Assembly: GCF_003003125.1 (NCBI RefSeq)
Contig: NZ_PVTZ01000003.1
Location: forward strand, 1-64,000
Direction: 5' to 3'
Length of the DNA stretch: 64,000 nt
Source of the DNA: Laceyella sediminis
GTDB lineage: Bacteria; Bacillota; Bacilli; Thermoactinomycetales; Thermoactinomycetaceae
How positions within the stretch are numbered: the first letter of the stretch is position 1; each line of letters begins with the position of its first letter. Below the pieces are notes generated by a model that saw nothing but the letters and a program-made list of their open reading frames with translations, was not told where the DNA came from and searched no databases. Both the position numbers and the translations under genes were made by a program. Positions 46,406 through 56,716 of this stretch are shown here, one piece after another.

Positions 46406-47377
46406 CTATGCCGTTTTTTTGCGGTCAAGCCAAACAGCAATCAGAATAACGATCCCCTTAATAACCATTTGATAAAAGGAAGATACCCCCAACAAATTGA
46501 GACCATTGTTCAATGTGCCGATAATCAATGCACCGATTAGCGTGCCGACGATGCGCCCACGGCCACCTGACAAGCTGGTGCCCCCCAGAACGACAGCCGC
46601 GATCGCATCCAACTCATAAGAGGTACCTCCGGTCGGTTGCGCCGAATTCAGGCGGGAAGTCAGAATCGCCCCCGCCAGAGCGGATAACGTACCGGCCAAG
46701 GCGTAAATGATCACTTTCACGCGTGACACGTGAATACCTGAGATGATTGCCGCTTTTTCATTCCCACCGATAGCATAAGTTTGGCGGCCAAACGGCGTGC
46801 GGTGGAGAAGCAGCCACAATACCGCGAAGGAGATGAGCATGGTGATCGCGGGAACAGGAATGCCCAAGAAGTATCCGCGCCCAAACAATTGAAACCAAAT
46901 ATTATCCCCAAGCCCCGTGATGGGGTTGCCATCGGTGTAAACGAAGGTCAAGCCGCGGTAAATCGTCATCGTGGCCAAGGTCGCGATGAAGGGGGCCATT
47001 TTCCCCTTGGTCACCAGTAAACCGTTGACCATACCCAGTACCGCCCCGATCAGGCAGCTGAGCAAAATAGCAAGAATCGGGTCCACGCCAGACACAATCA
47101 TGCCAGACATGAGCACACTGGATAATGCCAAAATGGAGCCCACGGACAAGTCAATGCCCCCCGTCAAAATGACAAAGGTCATACCAAATGCGATCAAGGC
47201 ATTGATGGCCACTTGTCGCAACAGATTTAAAATGTTCAATGGAGCCAAAAAGCCGGGGTTTAATACAGATACGATAATGACCAAGAAGGAAAGTCCCAAC
47301 AACGGCCCCAATTTTTTGGCCACATGCCCAGCTCGATCCATGTAATTGCCGCTAGCCTGTTCTCTCATCGTTTGCAT
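46406..47377 (-). CDS. rbsC: Ribose ABC transporter permease
   Basis: A 323-residue permease with about ten spans. NALIAFGMTFVILTGGIDLSVGSILALSS and YAIGGNEKAAIISGIHVSRVK are the family signatures, followed by GRGRIVGTLIGALIIGTLNNGLNL in the C-terminal part. GGGAGGG stands before the ATG at the end of rbsA. It forms the channel for the RbsB/RbsA system. Confidence 0.95.
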   Translation of the reverse strand: MQTMREQASGNYMDRAGHVAKKLGPLLGLSFLVIIVSVLNPGFLAPLNILNLLRQVAINALIAFGMTFVILTGGIDLSVGSILALSSVLMSGMIVSGVDPILAILLSCLIGAVLGMVNGLLVTKGKMAPFIATLATMTIYRGLTFVYTDGNPITGLGDNIWFQLFGRGYFLGIPVPAITMLISFAVLWLLLHRTPFGRQTYAIGGNEKAAIISGIHVSRVKVIIYALAGTLSALAGAILTSRLNSAQPTGGTSYELDAIAAVVLGGTSLSGGRGRIVGTLIGALIIGTLNNGLNLLGVSSFYQMVIKGIVILIAVWLDRKKTA

Positions 47378-47378
47378 G

Positions 47379-48860
47379 TCACTGCCCTCCCGTTGCCAAT
47401 GCCATGATTTTTTCTTGTGTGGCTTCCTGACCGCTCAACTCACCGCTAATCCTTCCCTCGCGCACCACCAGAATTCGATCGCTCATTCCCAAGATCTCTG
47501 GCAGTTCGGAGGAGACCATGATGATGGCCACACCGCGGTCCGTCAGCTCATTCATGAGCTGGTAGATCTCCCTTTTCGCTCCTATGTCAATTCCCCGCGT
47601 CGGTTCATCTAGGATGAGTACACGCGGTCCGATGCCGATCCATTTAGCGATGACTACTTTCTGTTGATTGCCTCCAGAAAGGTGACCAGCCTTTGTTTCC
47701 GGTGATTCAGTTTTGATCATCAAGCGTTTGATAAGCATATCTACAAAAGCCAGCTCGCTATGTTGATCGATGAACCCCTTTGGTGCAAAACTACGCAGGC
47801 TGGGCAAGGATACGTTTTCCCGAATGGTAAAGTCCAAGGCTAGCCCCTCGCCTTTGCGGTCTTCGGTGATGAATCCAATCCCCAGGTTGACGGCTTGGCG
47901 CGGCGTTTGGATCGCTGTTTTCTGCCCATTGACCCATATTTCTCCGCTGTCCAACGGGAGCAAACCGAAAATGCCACACATGATTTCCGTTCGTCCAGCA
48001 CCCAACAAGCCTGCCACACCCAAAATTTCACCTGAACGGACGGAAAAGCTAACATCTTCAAACACACCGGCACGTGTGATTTCTTTCACTTCCAACACCG
48101 TTTCTCCCGGATGGGCATGGCGCTGCGGGAAACGCTCTGTCAATTCGCGTCCGACCATCTTCCGCACCACTTCATCCATACTGGTTTCCGGGATCGGCTT
48201 GCAATCAATGGTTTGGCCGTCTCTCATCACGGTGATCCGGTCGCAAATCTGAAAAATTTCTTCCATGCGGTGAGAGATATAAACAATGGAGACACCTTCC
48301 TGTTTCAGCCGGCCGATCACATCAAACAAACTTTCTATCTCCCGCTCTGTCAAGGCCGCTGTCGGCTCGTCCATGATGATGACCTCGGCTTGGATCATCA
48401 GGGCTTTGGCAATTTCAATCATCTGTTGTTGCCCCACCGAGCAAAGCCCCGCTTCCTGATCCAAAGGAATCGATACATTTAGCTTTTCAAACTGCCGCGC
48501 GGCTAACGATCTCATTTTTTTCACATCCAACAAGCCCAAAGCCGTGCGCGGTTCTTTTCCCACAAATAGATTTTCTAGCACCGTCATATCGGGCCAGATA
48601 TTCAATTCTTGATGGATGAAAGCGATTCCATTTCGCTCAGCATCTTTAGGATTGGAGAACGTCGTCTTTCGCCCGTCGACCTCAATCGTCCCCCGGTCAC
48701 AACGGTGCAGACCGGTCAAAATATTCATCAGGGTTGATTTGCCGGCACCGTTTTCCCCCATCAGCGCATGCACTTCCCCAGCCTTCAGTTCAAAGTCAAC
48801 TCCCGTCAACACCTGATTTTTGCCAAACGCTTTATGAATGCCAGACATCTTGATGTGCAT
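47379..48860 (-). CDS. rbsA: Ribose ABC transporter ATPase with two nucleotide-binding domains
   Basis: A 493-residue double ATPase. The first half has Walker A MGENGAGKST and signature CSVGQQQMIEIAKAL with DEPTAALT; the second half has an altered Walker A (GLLGAGRTEIM), the signature LSGGNQQKVVIAKWI and DEPTRGID. This asymmetry is normal for RbsA/MglA. The ATG at 48860 follows AAAGGGG. It lies 85 bases after rbsK, and there is no rbsD gene between them. Confidence 0.95.
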   Translation of the reverse strand: MHIKMSGIHKAFGKNQVLTGVDFELKAGEVHALMGENGAGKSTLMNILTGLHRCDRGTIEVDGRKTTFSNPKDAERNGIAFIHQELNIWPDMTVLENLFVGKEPRTALGLLDVKKMRSLAARQFEKLNVSIPLDQEAGLCSVGQQQMIEIAKALMIQAEVIIMDEPTAALTEREIESLFDVIGRLKQEGVSIVYISHRMEEIFQICDRITVMRDGQTIDCKPIPETSMDEVVRKMVGRELTERFPQRHAHPGETVLEVKEITRAGVFEDVSFSVRSGEILGVAGLLGAGRTEIMCGIFGLLPLDSGEIWVNGQKTAIQTPRQAVNLGIGFITEDRKGEGLALDFTIRENVSLPSLRSFAPKGFIDQHSELAFVDMLIKRLMIKTESPETKAGHLSGGNQQKVVIAKWIGIGPRVLILDEPTRGIDIGAKREIYQLMNELTDRGVAIIMVSSELPEILGMSDRILVVREGRISGELSGQEATQEKIMALATGGQ

Positions 48861-48945
48861 GAACCGCCACCCCTTTCTAGAAGATCGTGCCCGCATGGGC
48901 GTCAGGCACCCATGCAGCATGTTTTGGGAATTGGCATCCCTGAAG

Positions 48946-49824
48946 TCACAAACTCTCCTCTACTTCCTGCCTTGTCGGCATACCGCCTTGGGCGCCAAAT
49001 TTCATCACCGATAGAGAAGCGGCCCGATTGGCGAAACGCAAGCTCGCGGCGATGCTTTTCCCCTCAGCCAAGGCTACCGCAAAAGCGGCATTAAATGTGT
49101 CCCCCGCTCCTGTCGTGTCGACTGCCTCCACTGGATATGCAGGAACAGTCACTTCACGCGTTCCATCATGATAACGGACACCCTGTTTGCCCACAGTGAT
49201 GAACAATTTGTTTGGATACTGTTTTAACGCCTCTTCCGCCGTCAACCCCGGAAACAGAATCTCCGTCTCATGTTCATTGGGTGTAAGATACGACGCCCGT
49301 GCAATCACCTCCGGGCTCACCGTTCGCGCCGGTGCCGGGTTTAATAGCAACGGGACGCCACTGGCGTGACATACTTGACTTACGTATTCCACGGTTTCTT
49401 CCGGGATTTCTTGTTGGATCAACACCATATCCGCTTCATGGATGGGGCGAAGCGCTTGTTGCACATAGGATGGGGTGACCAAATCATTCGCCCCTTTTAC
49501 AACAACAATACTGTTATCTCCTTCTGCCAGCACAATGTGGGCGGTACCGCTCTCTGTATGTGTAACCGGTTTCATAAACGATGTGCAAACATCATTTTCC
49601 TCTAAATTACGGATAATGATTTCTCCATAATGATCGTCTCCCACGCAACCGATCATGGTTACTTCCGCTCCCAACCGAGCTGCCGCCACCGCTTGATTGG
49701 CCCCCTTGCCGCCGGGAACCGTTTTAAACGATTCTCCAAGCACCGTTTCACCAGCGCCCGGCCTTTTGTTCGAGGTGACGACCAAATCCATCGAAGCGCT
49801 TCCAACCACAACAATCTTAACCAC
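48946..49824 (-). CDS. rbsK: Ribokinase
   Basis: A PfkB-family kinase making ribose 5-phosphate. The 292-residue protein starts VKIVVVGSASMDLVV and carries the ribose motif GGKGANQAVAAARLGA and the C-terminal anion hole and catalytic Asp in DTTGAGDTFNAAFA. I chose GTG at 49824, with AAAGGTGG six bases upstream; an ATG two codons earlier sits directly on the ribosome site. It overlaps the rbsR end. A near-copy of the rbs operator lies in its coding sequence at 49561-49574. Confidence 0.93.
   Translation of the reverse strand: MVKIVVVGSASMDLVVTSNKRPGAGETVLGESFKTVPGGKGANQAVAAARLGAEVTMIGCVGDDHYGEIIIRNLEENDVCTSFMKPVTHTESGTAHIVLAEGDNSIVVVKGANDLVTPSYVQQALRPIHEADMVLIQQEIPEETVEYVSQVCHASGVPLLLNPAPARTVSPEVIARASYLTPNEHETEILFPGLTAEEALKQYPNKLFITVGKQGVRYHDGTREVTVPAYPVEAVDTTGAGDTFNAAFAVALAEGKSIAASLRFANRAASLSVMKFGAQGGMPTRQEVEESL
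49561..49574. promoter_or_regulatory. Intragenic RbsR-like operator in rbsK
   Basis: TGTAACCGGTTTCA matches the presumed rbs operator TGTAACCGGTTACA at 13 of 14 positions. It is about 1.27 kb from the promoter operator, on the coding sequence of the second gene. Auxiliary operators of this kind allow DNA looping by LacI-type repressors. Confidence 0.45.
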
Positions 49825-50806
49825 GCGCATCCACCTTTCTTGTCGTGAGTCTCTCCACAAATGTCACCGGCATTTGCACATTTCTTTGATCGATCTTCTC
49901 TTTCTTTATGAGTTTGAGCAACAACCGGGCAGCTTCTTTCCCCATATCGTATGCGGGTTGCCTGATCGTGGACAACGGCGGGAACAACAAGCCGCTCTGG
50001 GGAATGTCATCAAATCCGATGATTTGAAGTTCATCCGGTATGCGTTTCCCCAGCCGTAACGCTTCATGCAAGATCGCGGTAGCCACGACGTCATTGCTGG
50101 CGATGATCCCATCTGTGTCGGCGTATTTGGCAAACAGCTCGGCCGCCCATTGCGTGGCATCTTGAAAGGAAAACGAATGGGTGTTCATCACGTAAAAATC
50201 GACATGGGAGTTGCTCAATTCTTCAAGCGCACCCCGAAAACGGTCTTGCGCTGGCCGGATATGTTCCGGACCTTTCAGCAATGTCACCCGTTTGCTGCCT
50301 CGCCTGATGATTTCGCGCGCCGCAATTCTTCCCCCTTCCACCCCATCAGCATAGACGGAAGGGTTCCCGTCTGGTGTGCGATCAAGAAACACCATCGGGA
50401 TAGGAAAACCTCGATAATCTGCCTTCCCCGATTGGTTTGCTGCCATAATGATGCCCATCACATGATTTTGCATAAACGTGTTGATATAATGAAGCTCTTT
50501 CTCAGCATTTTCGTCACTGTTTCCAAATATCAAGTGGAAGCCGTGCTTCTGTAACTCATCTTCCACCCCGCGAGCCAACTGCGGAAAGAAGGGGTTGGTG
50601 ATGTCCGGCAACAGTAGCCCAATCCATCTCGATTCGCCTTTGAACAAGGATCTGGCCACTTCGTTGGGGCTATAATCCAATTGTTCTATCGCCTCAAGCA
50701 CACGTTTTCTCGTGTTTTCATGGACATAGCCTGTTTCGTTCAATACGCGGGACACGGTGGCAACGGATACACCCGCTACTTTTGCCACATCCCTTATGGT
50801 AGCCAA
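49817..50806 (-). CDS. rbsR: LacI-family repressor, probably RbsR
   Basis: A 329-residue repressor: the LacI helix-turn-helix ATIRDVAKVAGVSVATVSRVLN is at the N-terminus, followed by the hinge helix region (SPNEVARSLFKGESR) and a type I periplasmic-binding-like effector domain. The start is TTG at 50806 behind GGGGGG. As first gene of the ribose operon it most likely controls the operon and itself through the 14-bp palindrome just downstream of its promoter. Ribose as effector is inferred from gene context. Confidence 0.88.
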   Translation of the reverse strand: MATIRDVAKVAGVSVATVSRVLNETGYVHENTRKRVLEAIEQLDYSPNEVARSLFKGESRWIGLLLPDITNPFFPQLARGVEDELQKHGFHLIFGNSDENAEKELHYINTFMQNHVMGIIMAANQSGKADYRGFPIPMVFLDRTPDGNPSVYADGVEGGRIAAREIIRRGSKRVTLLKGPEHIRPAQDRFRGALEELSNSHVDFYVMNTHSFSFQDATQWAAELFAKYADTDGIIASNDVVATAILHEALRLGKRIPDELQIIGFDDIPQSGLLFPPLSTIRQPAYDMGKEAARLLLKLIKKEKIDQRNVQMPVTFVERLTTRKVDARG

Positions 50807-50830
50807 TGCTTTCCCCCCTTTTCGGTTTCG

Positions 50831-50844
50831 TGTAACCGGTTACA
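50831..50844. promoter_or_regulatory. Perfect 14-bp palindrome, RbsR operator
   Basis: TGTAACCGGTTACA is a perfect palindrome with the central CG typical of LacI-family sites. It lies between the -10 box and the rbsR start, where bound repressor would block transcription. Confidence 0.75.
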
Positions 50845-50847
50845 TAA

Positions 50848-50876
50848 AAAATAACACAATCACTTTCTTATGACAA
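50848..50876 (-). promoter_or_regulatory. Promoter of the ribose operon
   Basis: TTGTCA (50876-50871), 17 bases, TATTTT (50853-50848) on the minus strand, directly before the operator. Confidence 0.65.
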
Positions 50877-50914
50877 CTGTTTTCCATCCGTTGGTCCCCA
50901 CTCACAACAGTCGT

Positions 50915-50947
50915 TTATGTTAAGATAGCATTGCTATATTAACATAA
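50915..50947. promoter_or_regulatory. 33-bp near-perfect palindrome before the phosphatase gene
   Basis: TTATGTTAAGATAGCA followed by TTGCTATATTAACATAA is almost fully self-complementary, with one mismatch pair. It ends at the AAAGGAGG ribosome site of the next gene, so it lies over its promoter or 5' leader. It could be an operator or an mRNA hairpin guarding translation. Confidence 0.6.
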
Positions 50948-50960
50948 AGGAGGCTCCACC

Positions 50961-51464
50961 ATGCAAATTTCCGTACTTTTCGTCTGTTTAGGTAACATCT
51001 GCCGTTCTCCCATGGCGGAGGCCGTATTTCGTCACTTGGTGAGACAAGAAGGCTTGGAAGACAAAATCCTCATCGATTCCGCCGGAACAGGGGACTGGCA
51101 TGTTGGTGAACCGCCCCATCACGGAACGCGTAAAAAGCTGGACGAGATGAGCATCTCCTACGAAGGCTTGCGCGCTCGCCAATTCAAAGCGGAAGACGTT
51201 GAGCGATTTACCTATATCATCGGGATGGATGACAACAATATCGCTGATATGAAGTCCATCTACAACCGCCATGCCGCCGGGATAGAGCGCTCCACCCGCA
51301 ATCTGGACACATGCTTGCGCCGGTTTGTCGACTTCATCCACGGCACTACTTACACCAAAGTGCCCGACCCGTGGTATACCGGCGATTTTGATGAAACCTA
51401 CCACTTGATCTCCAGTGGTTGCCGTCATTTGCTCACCCTTATCAAACAGGAACACGGCTTGTAA
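50961..51464 (+). CDS. Low molecular weight protein-tyrosine phosphatase
   Basis: A 167-residue LMW-PTP. The P-loop is FVCLGNICRSPMAEAVF with the CX5RS nucleophile Cys near residue 9, and the general acid is the Asp of VPDPWYTGDFDETYHLI. It resembles YfkJ of B. subtilis, which is tied to stress responses. It is a single plus-strand gene among minus-strand neighbours, in the block separating pheB from obg. A 33-bp palindrome overlaps its control region. Confidence 0.92.
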   Translation: MQISVLFVCLGNICRSPMAEAVFRHLVRQEGLEDKILIDSAGTGDWHVGEPPHHGTRKKLDEMSISYEGLRARQFKAEDVERFTYIIGMDDNNIADMKSIYNRHAAGIERSTRNLDTCLRRFVDFIHGTTYTKVPDPWYTGDFDETYHLISSGCRHLLTLIKQEHGL

Positions 51465-51472
51465 ACATCAAC

Positions 51473-51498
51473 AGCCCCACGCGAGTATGCGTGGGGCT
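51473..51498. terminator. Terminator between the phosphatase gene and obg
   Basis: AGCCCCACGC / GCGTGGGGCT around a six-base loop, between convergent genes. The tail is AT-rich rather than a pure T-run. Confidence 0.65.
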
Positions 51499-51524
51499 AA
51501 TTTATAGTGCCTTTAGCTATTCGG

Positions 51525-53601
<2,077 letters not shown>

Positions 53602-53672
53602 TGAAAATCTCTCCCATCTCGCTAGTTATCATTTAATTTCTTATTTTACATTACTTTGTGGGAAAATAAAAA

Positions 53673-53691
53673 CCCCGGCAAGTTGCCAGGG
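53673..53691 (-). terminator. Terminator of rplU-prp-rpmA
   Basis: CCCTGGC / GCCGGGG stem on the minus strand followed by TTTTTATT. It separates the ribosomal operon from spo0B. Confidence 0.75.
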
Positions 53692-53716
53692 CTTGTGGTT
53701 TCGCTTAAATATCCGA

Positions 53717-54025
53717 TTAAGCTTGTGCTGCAGCTGCTTCTTTATCAGCCACAGGAATGATGCTCACACGCTTTTTGTCGCGACCAAAACGCTCAAAGCG
53801 TACTACACCATCCGCTTTTGCAAACAAGGTGTCGTCTCCACCGCGGCCTACGTTCACACCTGGGTAGATCTTGGTTCCGCGTTGGCGAACGAGGATGTTA
53901 CCAGCCAATACGAATTGACCATCTCCACGTTTCACGCCCAGACGTTTGGAAATGCTGTCACGACCGTTCTTTGTGGAACCTACACCTTTTTTAGATGCAA
54001 AACATTGCAGGTTAAGTTTTAACAT
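53717..54025 (-). CDS. rpmA: 50S ribosomal protein L27
   Basis: L27, 102 residues, reaches the peptidyl-transferase centre. It begins [20 protein letters not shown]: the segment before SKKG is the Bacillota-type N-terminal extension that Prp removes. Here the site reads LQCFA rather than the common [22 protein letters not shown] and [17 protein letters not shown] follow. The ATG at 54025 has GAGGTGG; a frame three codons longer was rejected. Confidence 0.96.
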   Translation of the reverse strand: MLKLNLQCFASKKGVGSTKNGRDSISKRLGVKRGDGQFVLAGNILVRQRGTKIYPGVNVGRGGDDTLFAKADGVVRFERFGRDKKRVSIIPVADKEAAAAQA

Positions 54026-54040
54026 GTTGTCCACCTCTTT

Positions 54041-54382
54041 TCATTTTCTTTTGCGTTCTTGTATTGTAACATATTTGGGAAACTCATCAGCCACATTTTT
54101 CAGTGAAACGGCCAAGGCTTCCAGCAACAAGTGAATCTTCCCCCGCGTCTCGGGGTCGCGCACTTCACGCGGCAGATGGCAATCTACTTTGCCATCCCCA
54201 TCGTCGGCGCTGTGAACTTGCACATCAAACATCGTTTCGATGGCGTTCACCATCCCAATGGTAATCCCTGAAACCGCGGCGCAAACCAGGTCTTTTCCAT
54301 GTTCAGCGAAATTCGCATGTCCTTTGACCATGACTCGTTCCACTTGCCCAGCCGTGTTCCGCTCCACCAAAATCCGTATCAT
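54041..54382 (-). CDS. prp: Ribosomal-processing cysteine protease Prp
   Basis: Prp (YsxB) cuts the N-terminal extension off L27. The 113-residue protein contains the catalytic His and Cys in VKGHANFAEHGKDLVCAAVSG, with the standard spacing. The ATG shares one base with the rplU stop (TAATG). Its position between rplU and rpmA is conserved, and the L27 of this genome has the matching extension. Confidence 0.93.
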   Translation of the reverse strand: MIRILVERNTAGQVERVMVKGHANFAEHGKDLVCAAVSGITIGMVNAIETMFDVQVHSADDGDGKVDCHLPREVRDPETRGKIHLLLEALAVSLKNVADEFPKYVTIQERKRK

Positions 54383-54693
54383 TAGCCCTCGATGCTTTCG
54401 ATCACAACTTGGGTAAATGGCTGACGATGACCTTTTTTACGTTTGTAGTTTTTCTTTGGTTTATATTTAAACACGGTCACTTTTTTGCCTTTGCCGTGCT
54501 TAACTACTTTACCAACTACTTTGGCACCCTCAACAACAGGAGAGCCAACTTTGATTTCACCGTCTTTGTTCACGAGCAATACTTTGTCAAAAGTTACAGT
54601 TTCGCCTTCATTTGCATTCAGTTTCTCGATGTACAAGACACTGTTTTGCTCCACGCGGTATTGTTTACCACCGGTTTCGATTAAAGCGTACAT
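54382..54693 (-). CDS. rplU: 50S ribosomal protein L21
   Basis: L21, 103 residues, binds 23S rRNA. It begins [19 protein letters not shown] and ends in the basic [27 protein letters not shown] precedes the ATG. It is the first gene of rplU-prp-rpmA behind a structured leader. Confidence 0.97.
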   Translation of the reverse strand: MYALIETGGKQYRVEQNSVLYIEKLNANEGETVTFDKVLLVNKDGEIKVGSPVVEGAKVVGKVVKHGKGKKVTVFKYKPKKNYKRKKGHRQPFTQVVIESIEG

Positions 54694-54780
54694 CTACAAT
54701 CCTCCTCTTGATAGAGACTCGCCACGATCAGGAAAGGCTCAAGCCTTTTTGAGATCCTGTCATGTGCGGTAATGACAACA
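54694..54780 (-). promoter_or_regulatory. L21 leader RNA
   Basis: The 5' leader of rplU has the features of the Bacillota L21 leader: TACCGCACATGACAGGATC early, a hairpin AAAAGGCTTGAGCCTTT in the middle, and GTGGCGAGTCTCTATCAAG just before the ribosome site. These leaders probably bind L21 for feedback control. Confidence 0.7.
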
Positions 54781-54786
54781 GAACTT

Positions 54787-54815
54787 ATGTTAGCACACCT
54801 GCATGTTCTTGTCAA
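54787..54815 (-). promoter_or_regulatory. Promoter of rplU-prp-rpmA
   Basis: TTGACA (54815-54810), 17 bases, TAACAT (54792-54787) on the minus strand. The -35 box includes the last bases of spoIVFB. Confidence 0.8.
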
Positions 54816-55750
54816 AAACTTTTCCGGTGGTAAGTATGCCCAATCTTCCTTGGCGTGTGAATGGGCCGTCCCCAATCGCTCTTCGGCAACAACTCTTTCA
54901 CTTTCAGATGGTGCAATCCTTTGTTTACGCACGCGTCCAACAGCAGTTGCTCCGACACGCTACCCAGCACCCGGCCATGGCGATCACGCACTTCCCATTC
55001 GTGGACAGTTTCTTTGTACAGCTGTTTGACAGCCCCCTTCAAGGTGAGATCCCCCTGCACACTCCGTTTCCGTCTCCGACCGGCTTTTGTCGTACGGTTG
55101 CCTGCGCGGCTCAACAAGAAGCGAATGTATTGGAAGTTTTTCTGCCGCCAAGCCATGATATTGGAGAACAGCAGAAATAAGGCAATTCCGGCGAGGTGAA
55201 TCCAAACCCCTGATTCTGGAAGGATAAAAGCACATGCCAACAAACATGCGGACAGCCCCATTCCCAACAGCAGGGTGAAAGTGATGCACAGCCGGTAAGG
55301 GAAAAAATAACTCATGGTTGCCTGCAACACCTTGCCGCCGTCCAGCGGATAAATCGGCAACAAATTAAAACCGGCGATCATACAATTGGCCTGGATGAAA
55401 TAACCCGTCCAATGCTCGCTCCAAAAACCGGCGCGATAAAAGAGCAGGCTGAATAAAATCATGAACAAATGCTGAAAGGGGCCGGCCAGCGCAACCACAA
55501 CTTCATCCCGCGCTGGCGCCGTCCCCCATTCATCCACTCGCAACACGCCGCCGAAGGGAAGCAACTCCAGCGAACCAATCCGCCATCCCACCGCCCGAGC
55601 AGCAGCGAGATGGCCCAGTTCGTGGACTAACACAACGACGAAGAGCGTCAATAATTCAATGAAGTAGCCTGTCCACACCCCTGAGCCAATCACCAGCCAA
55701 AACAGCGGATGGATCTGGAAGCGAACCCATTTGCCTCCCGCCCTATTCAA
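54812..55750 (-). CDS. spoIVFB: Stage IV sporulation protein FB, site-2 protease
   Basis: SpoIVFB is the intramembrane metalloprotease that activates sigma-K in the mother cell. The 312-residue protein has the zinc site VVLVHELGHLAAARAVG (HExxH), the third ligand Asp in NLLPIYPLDGGKVLQA, six spans, and a C-terminal CBS-like cytoplasmic domain (about 200-312). The start overlaps the end of spoIVFA by eight bases. Its stop codon lies against the rplU promoter. Confidence 0.93.
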   Translation of the reverse strand: MNRAGGKWVRFQIHPLFWLVIGSGVWTGYFIELLTLFVVVLVHELGHLAAARAVGWRIGSLELLPFGGVLRVDEWGTAPARDEVVVALAGPFQHLFMILFSLLFYRAGFWSEHWTGYFIQANCMIAGFNLLPIYPLDGGKVLQATMSYFFPYRLCITFTLLLGMGLSACLLACAFILPESGVWIHLAGIALFLLFSNIMAWRQKNFQYIRFLLSRAGNRTTKAGRRRKRSVQGDLTLKGAVKQLYKETVHEWEVRDRHGRVLGSVSEQLLLDACVNKGLHHLKVKELLPKSDWGRPIHTPRKIGHTYHRKSF

Positions 55751-56513
55751 GCGGTATCACATCCGCAGGATCGACGAATTGTTGCTTCTTTTTCAGCGCA
55801 AAGTAAAAATAAGCCTGTTCTTTCAGTTCCGGAACGGTTCCCAACGCTTGTCCCCGCTCGACCTGGTCTTTTGGCTTCACTTTGATTTCCTGCAACCAGC
55901 CGTACCATGTCTCATGCCCATCGGCATGTTCCACGATGACCAACCGCCCCATCCCTTTTTTCTCACCCGCAAACGTCACTTGCCCATCTCGGGCCGCTTT
56001 GACGGAAGCGCGGGGGGCAGTACGGAGGATCAGCCCTTTGCGTTTTTCATCAAACGGAAGCACCAATTCTCCCCGCACGGGAACGAGCCATGGCTCTTCC
56101 TGGGGCTGCGATGTGGATTTTTTGGGCATAAACGCCGGCAAAATCGCTGGAGAGCCACCCACATACCGCTGATACCACTCCGAAATGCTGGCGAACGACG
56201 TTTCCTTGGTCAATGATTTGGTCAGCCAAGTTTGCACCGGATGCATTGCTGGAGACTGGGATCGAAACACCAGGAAAGTTAGCACAAACAGCATCATGGC
56301 CAAAATCAACTGTGTCTGGAGCTTCTTAGACCCTTTGTTAGAAACCCGCTGTTTCCAAGCGGGCTGATTCCACGGTGCAAGATCCGGGTTCGGCTGTTCT
56401 TTGTAAAAATCAAACTCGCTTCCCCAGACGCGTTCAGCCGGCAACCCTTTTTTCAACAACCGCATCTGTTCTTTTCGCCGCTTTTTATGCTGGAACGACC
56501 AATCATTGCGCAT
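55743..56513 (-). CDS. spoIVFA: Stage IV sporulation protein FA
   Basis: SpoIVFA stabilises and restrains SpoIVFB. The 256-residue protein has a basic N-terminal region, one span (about LILAMMLFVLTFLVF, near residue 72-86) and a C-terminal LytM/M23-like domain (about 150-256). The metal motifs of true M23 peptidases are gone (no HxxxD, and YFYFALKK where HxH is expected), which is the family norm and indicates a non-catalytic role. The start is uncertain: ATG at 56513, or GTG three codons earlier. Confidence 0.88.
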   Translation of the reverse strand: MRNDWSFQHKKRRKEQMRLLKKGLPAERVWGSEFDFYKEQPNPDLAPWNQPAWKQRVSNKGSKKLQTQLILAMMLFVLTFLVFRSQSPAMHPVQTWLTKSLTKETSFASISEWYQRYVGGSPAILPAFMPKKSTSQPQEEPWLVPVRGELVLPFDEKRKGLILRTAPRASVKAARDGQVTFAGEKKGMGRLVIVEHADGHETWYGWLQEIKVKPKDQVERGQALGTVPELKEQAYFYFALKKKQQFVDPADVIPLE

Positions 56514-56680
56514 AGTCATCACCTGTTTGCCCGATATTTACAAGCACCTGCCGTCGCGCGAGCCAATGCCTGTCGCTCACGCTTGTCCCCCATCGTTGTA
56601 CTCAAACGCGCGCTGTCCAGATTGATGGTGCCTGTAACAGGATATGAACGGTCAGGCGATGATATGCAAAAAGCAAAAAA

Positions 56681-56709
56681 GGAATGGCTCCACCTATGGG
56701 AACCATTCC
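56681..56709 (-). terminator. Terminator of minCD
   Basis: GGAATGG / CCATTCC with a run of T on the minus strand, just after the minD stop. It separates minCD from spoIVFAB. Confidence 0.75.
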
Positions 56710-56716
56710 TGCACTG

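Noticed and set aside
55743-56513. SpoIVFA as an active M23 peptidase
   Set aside because: The zinc-binding HxxxD and HxH motifs are missing, as in other SpoIVFA proteins.
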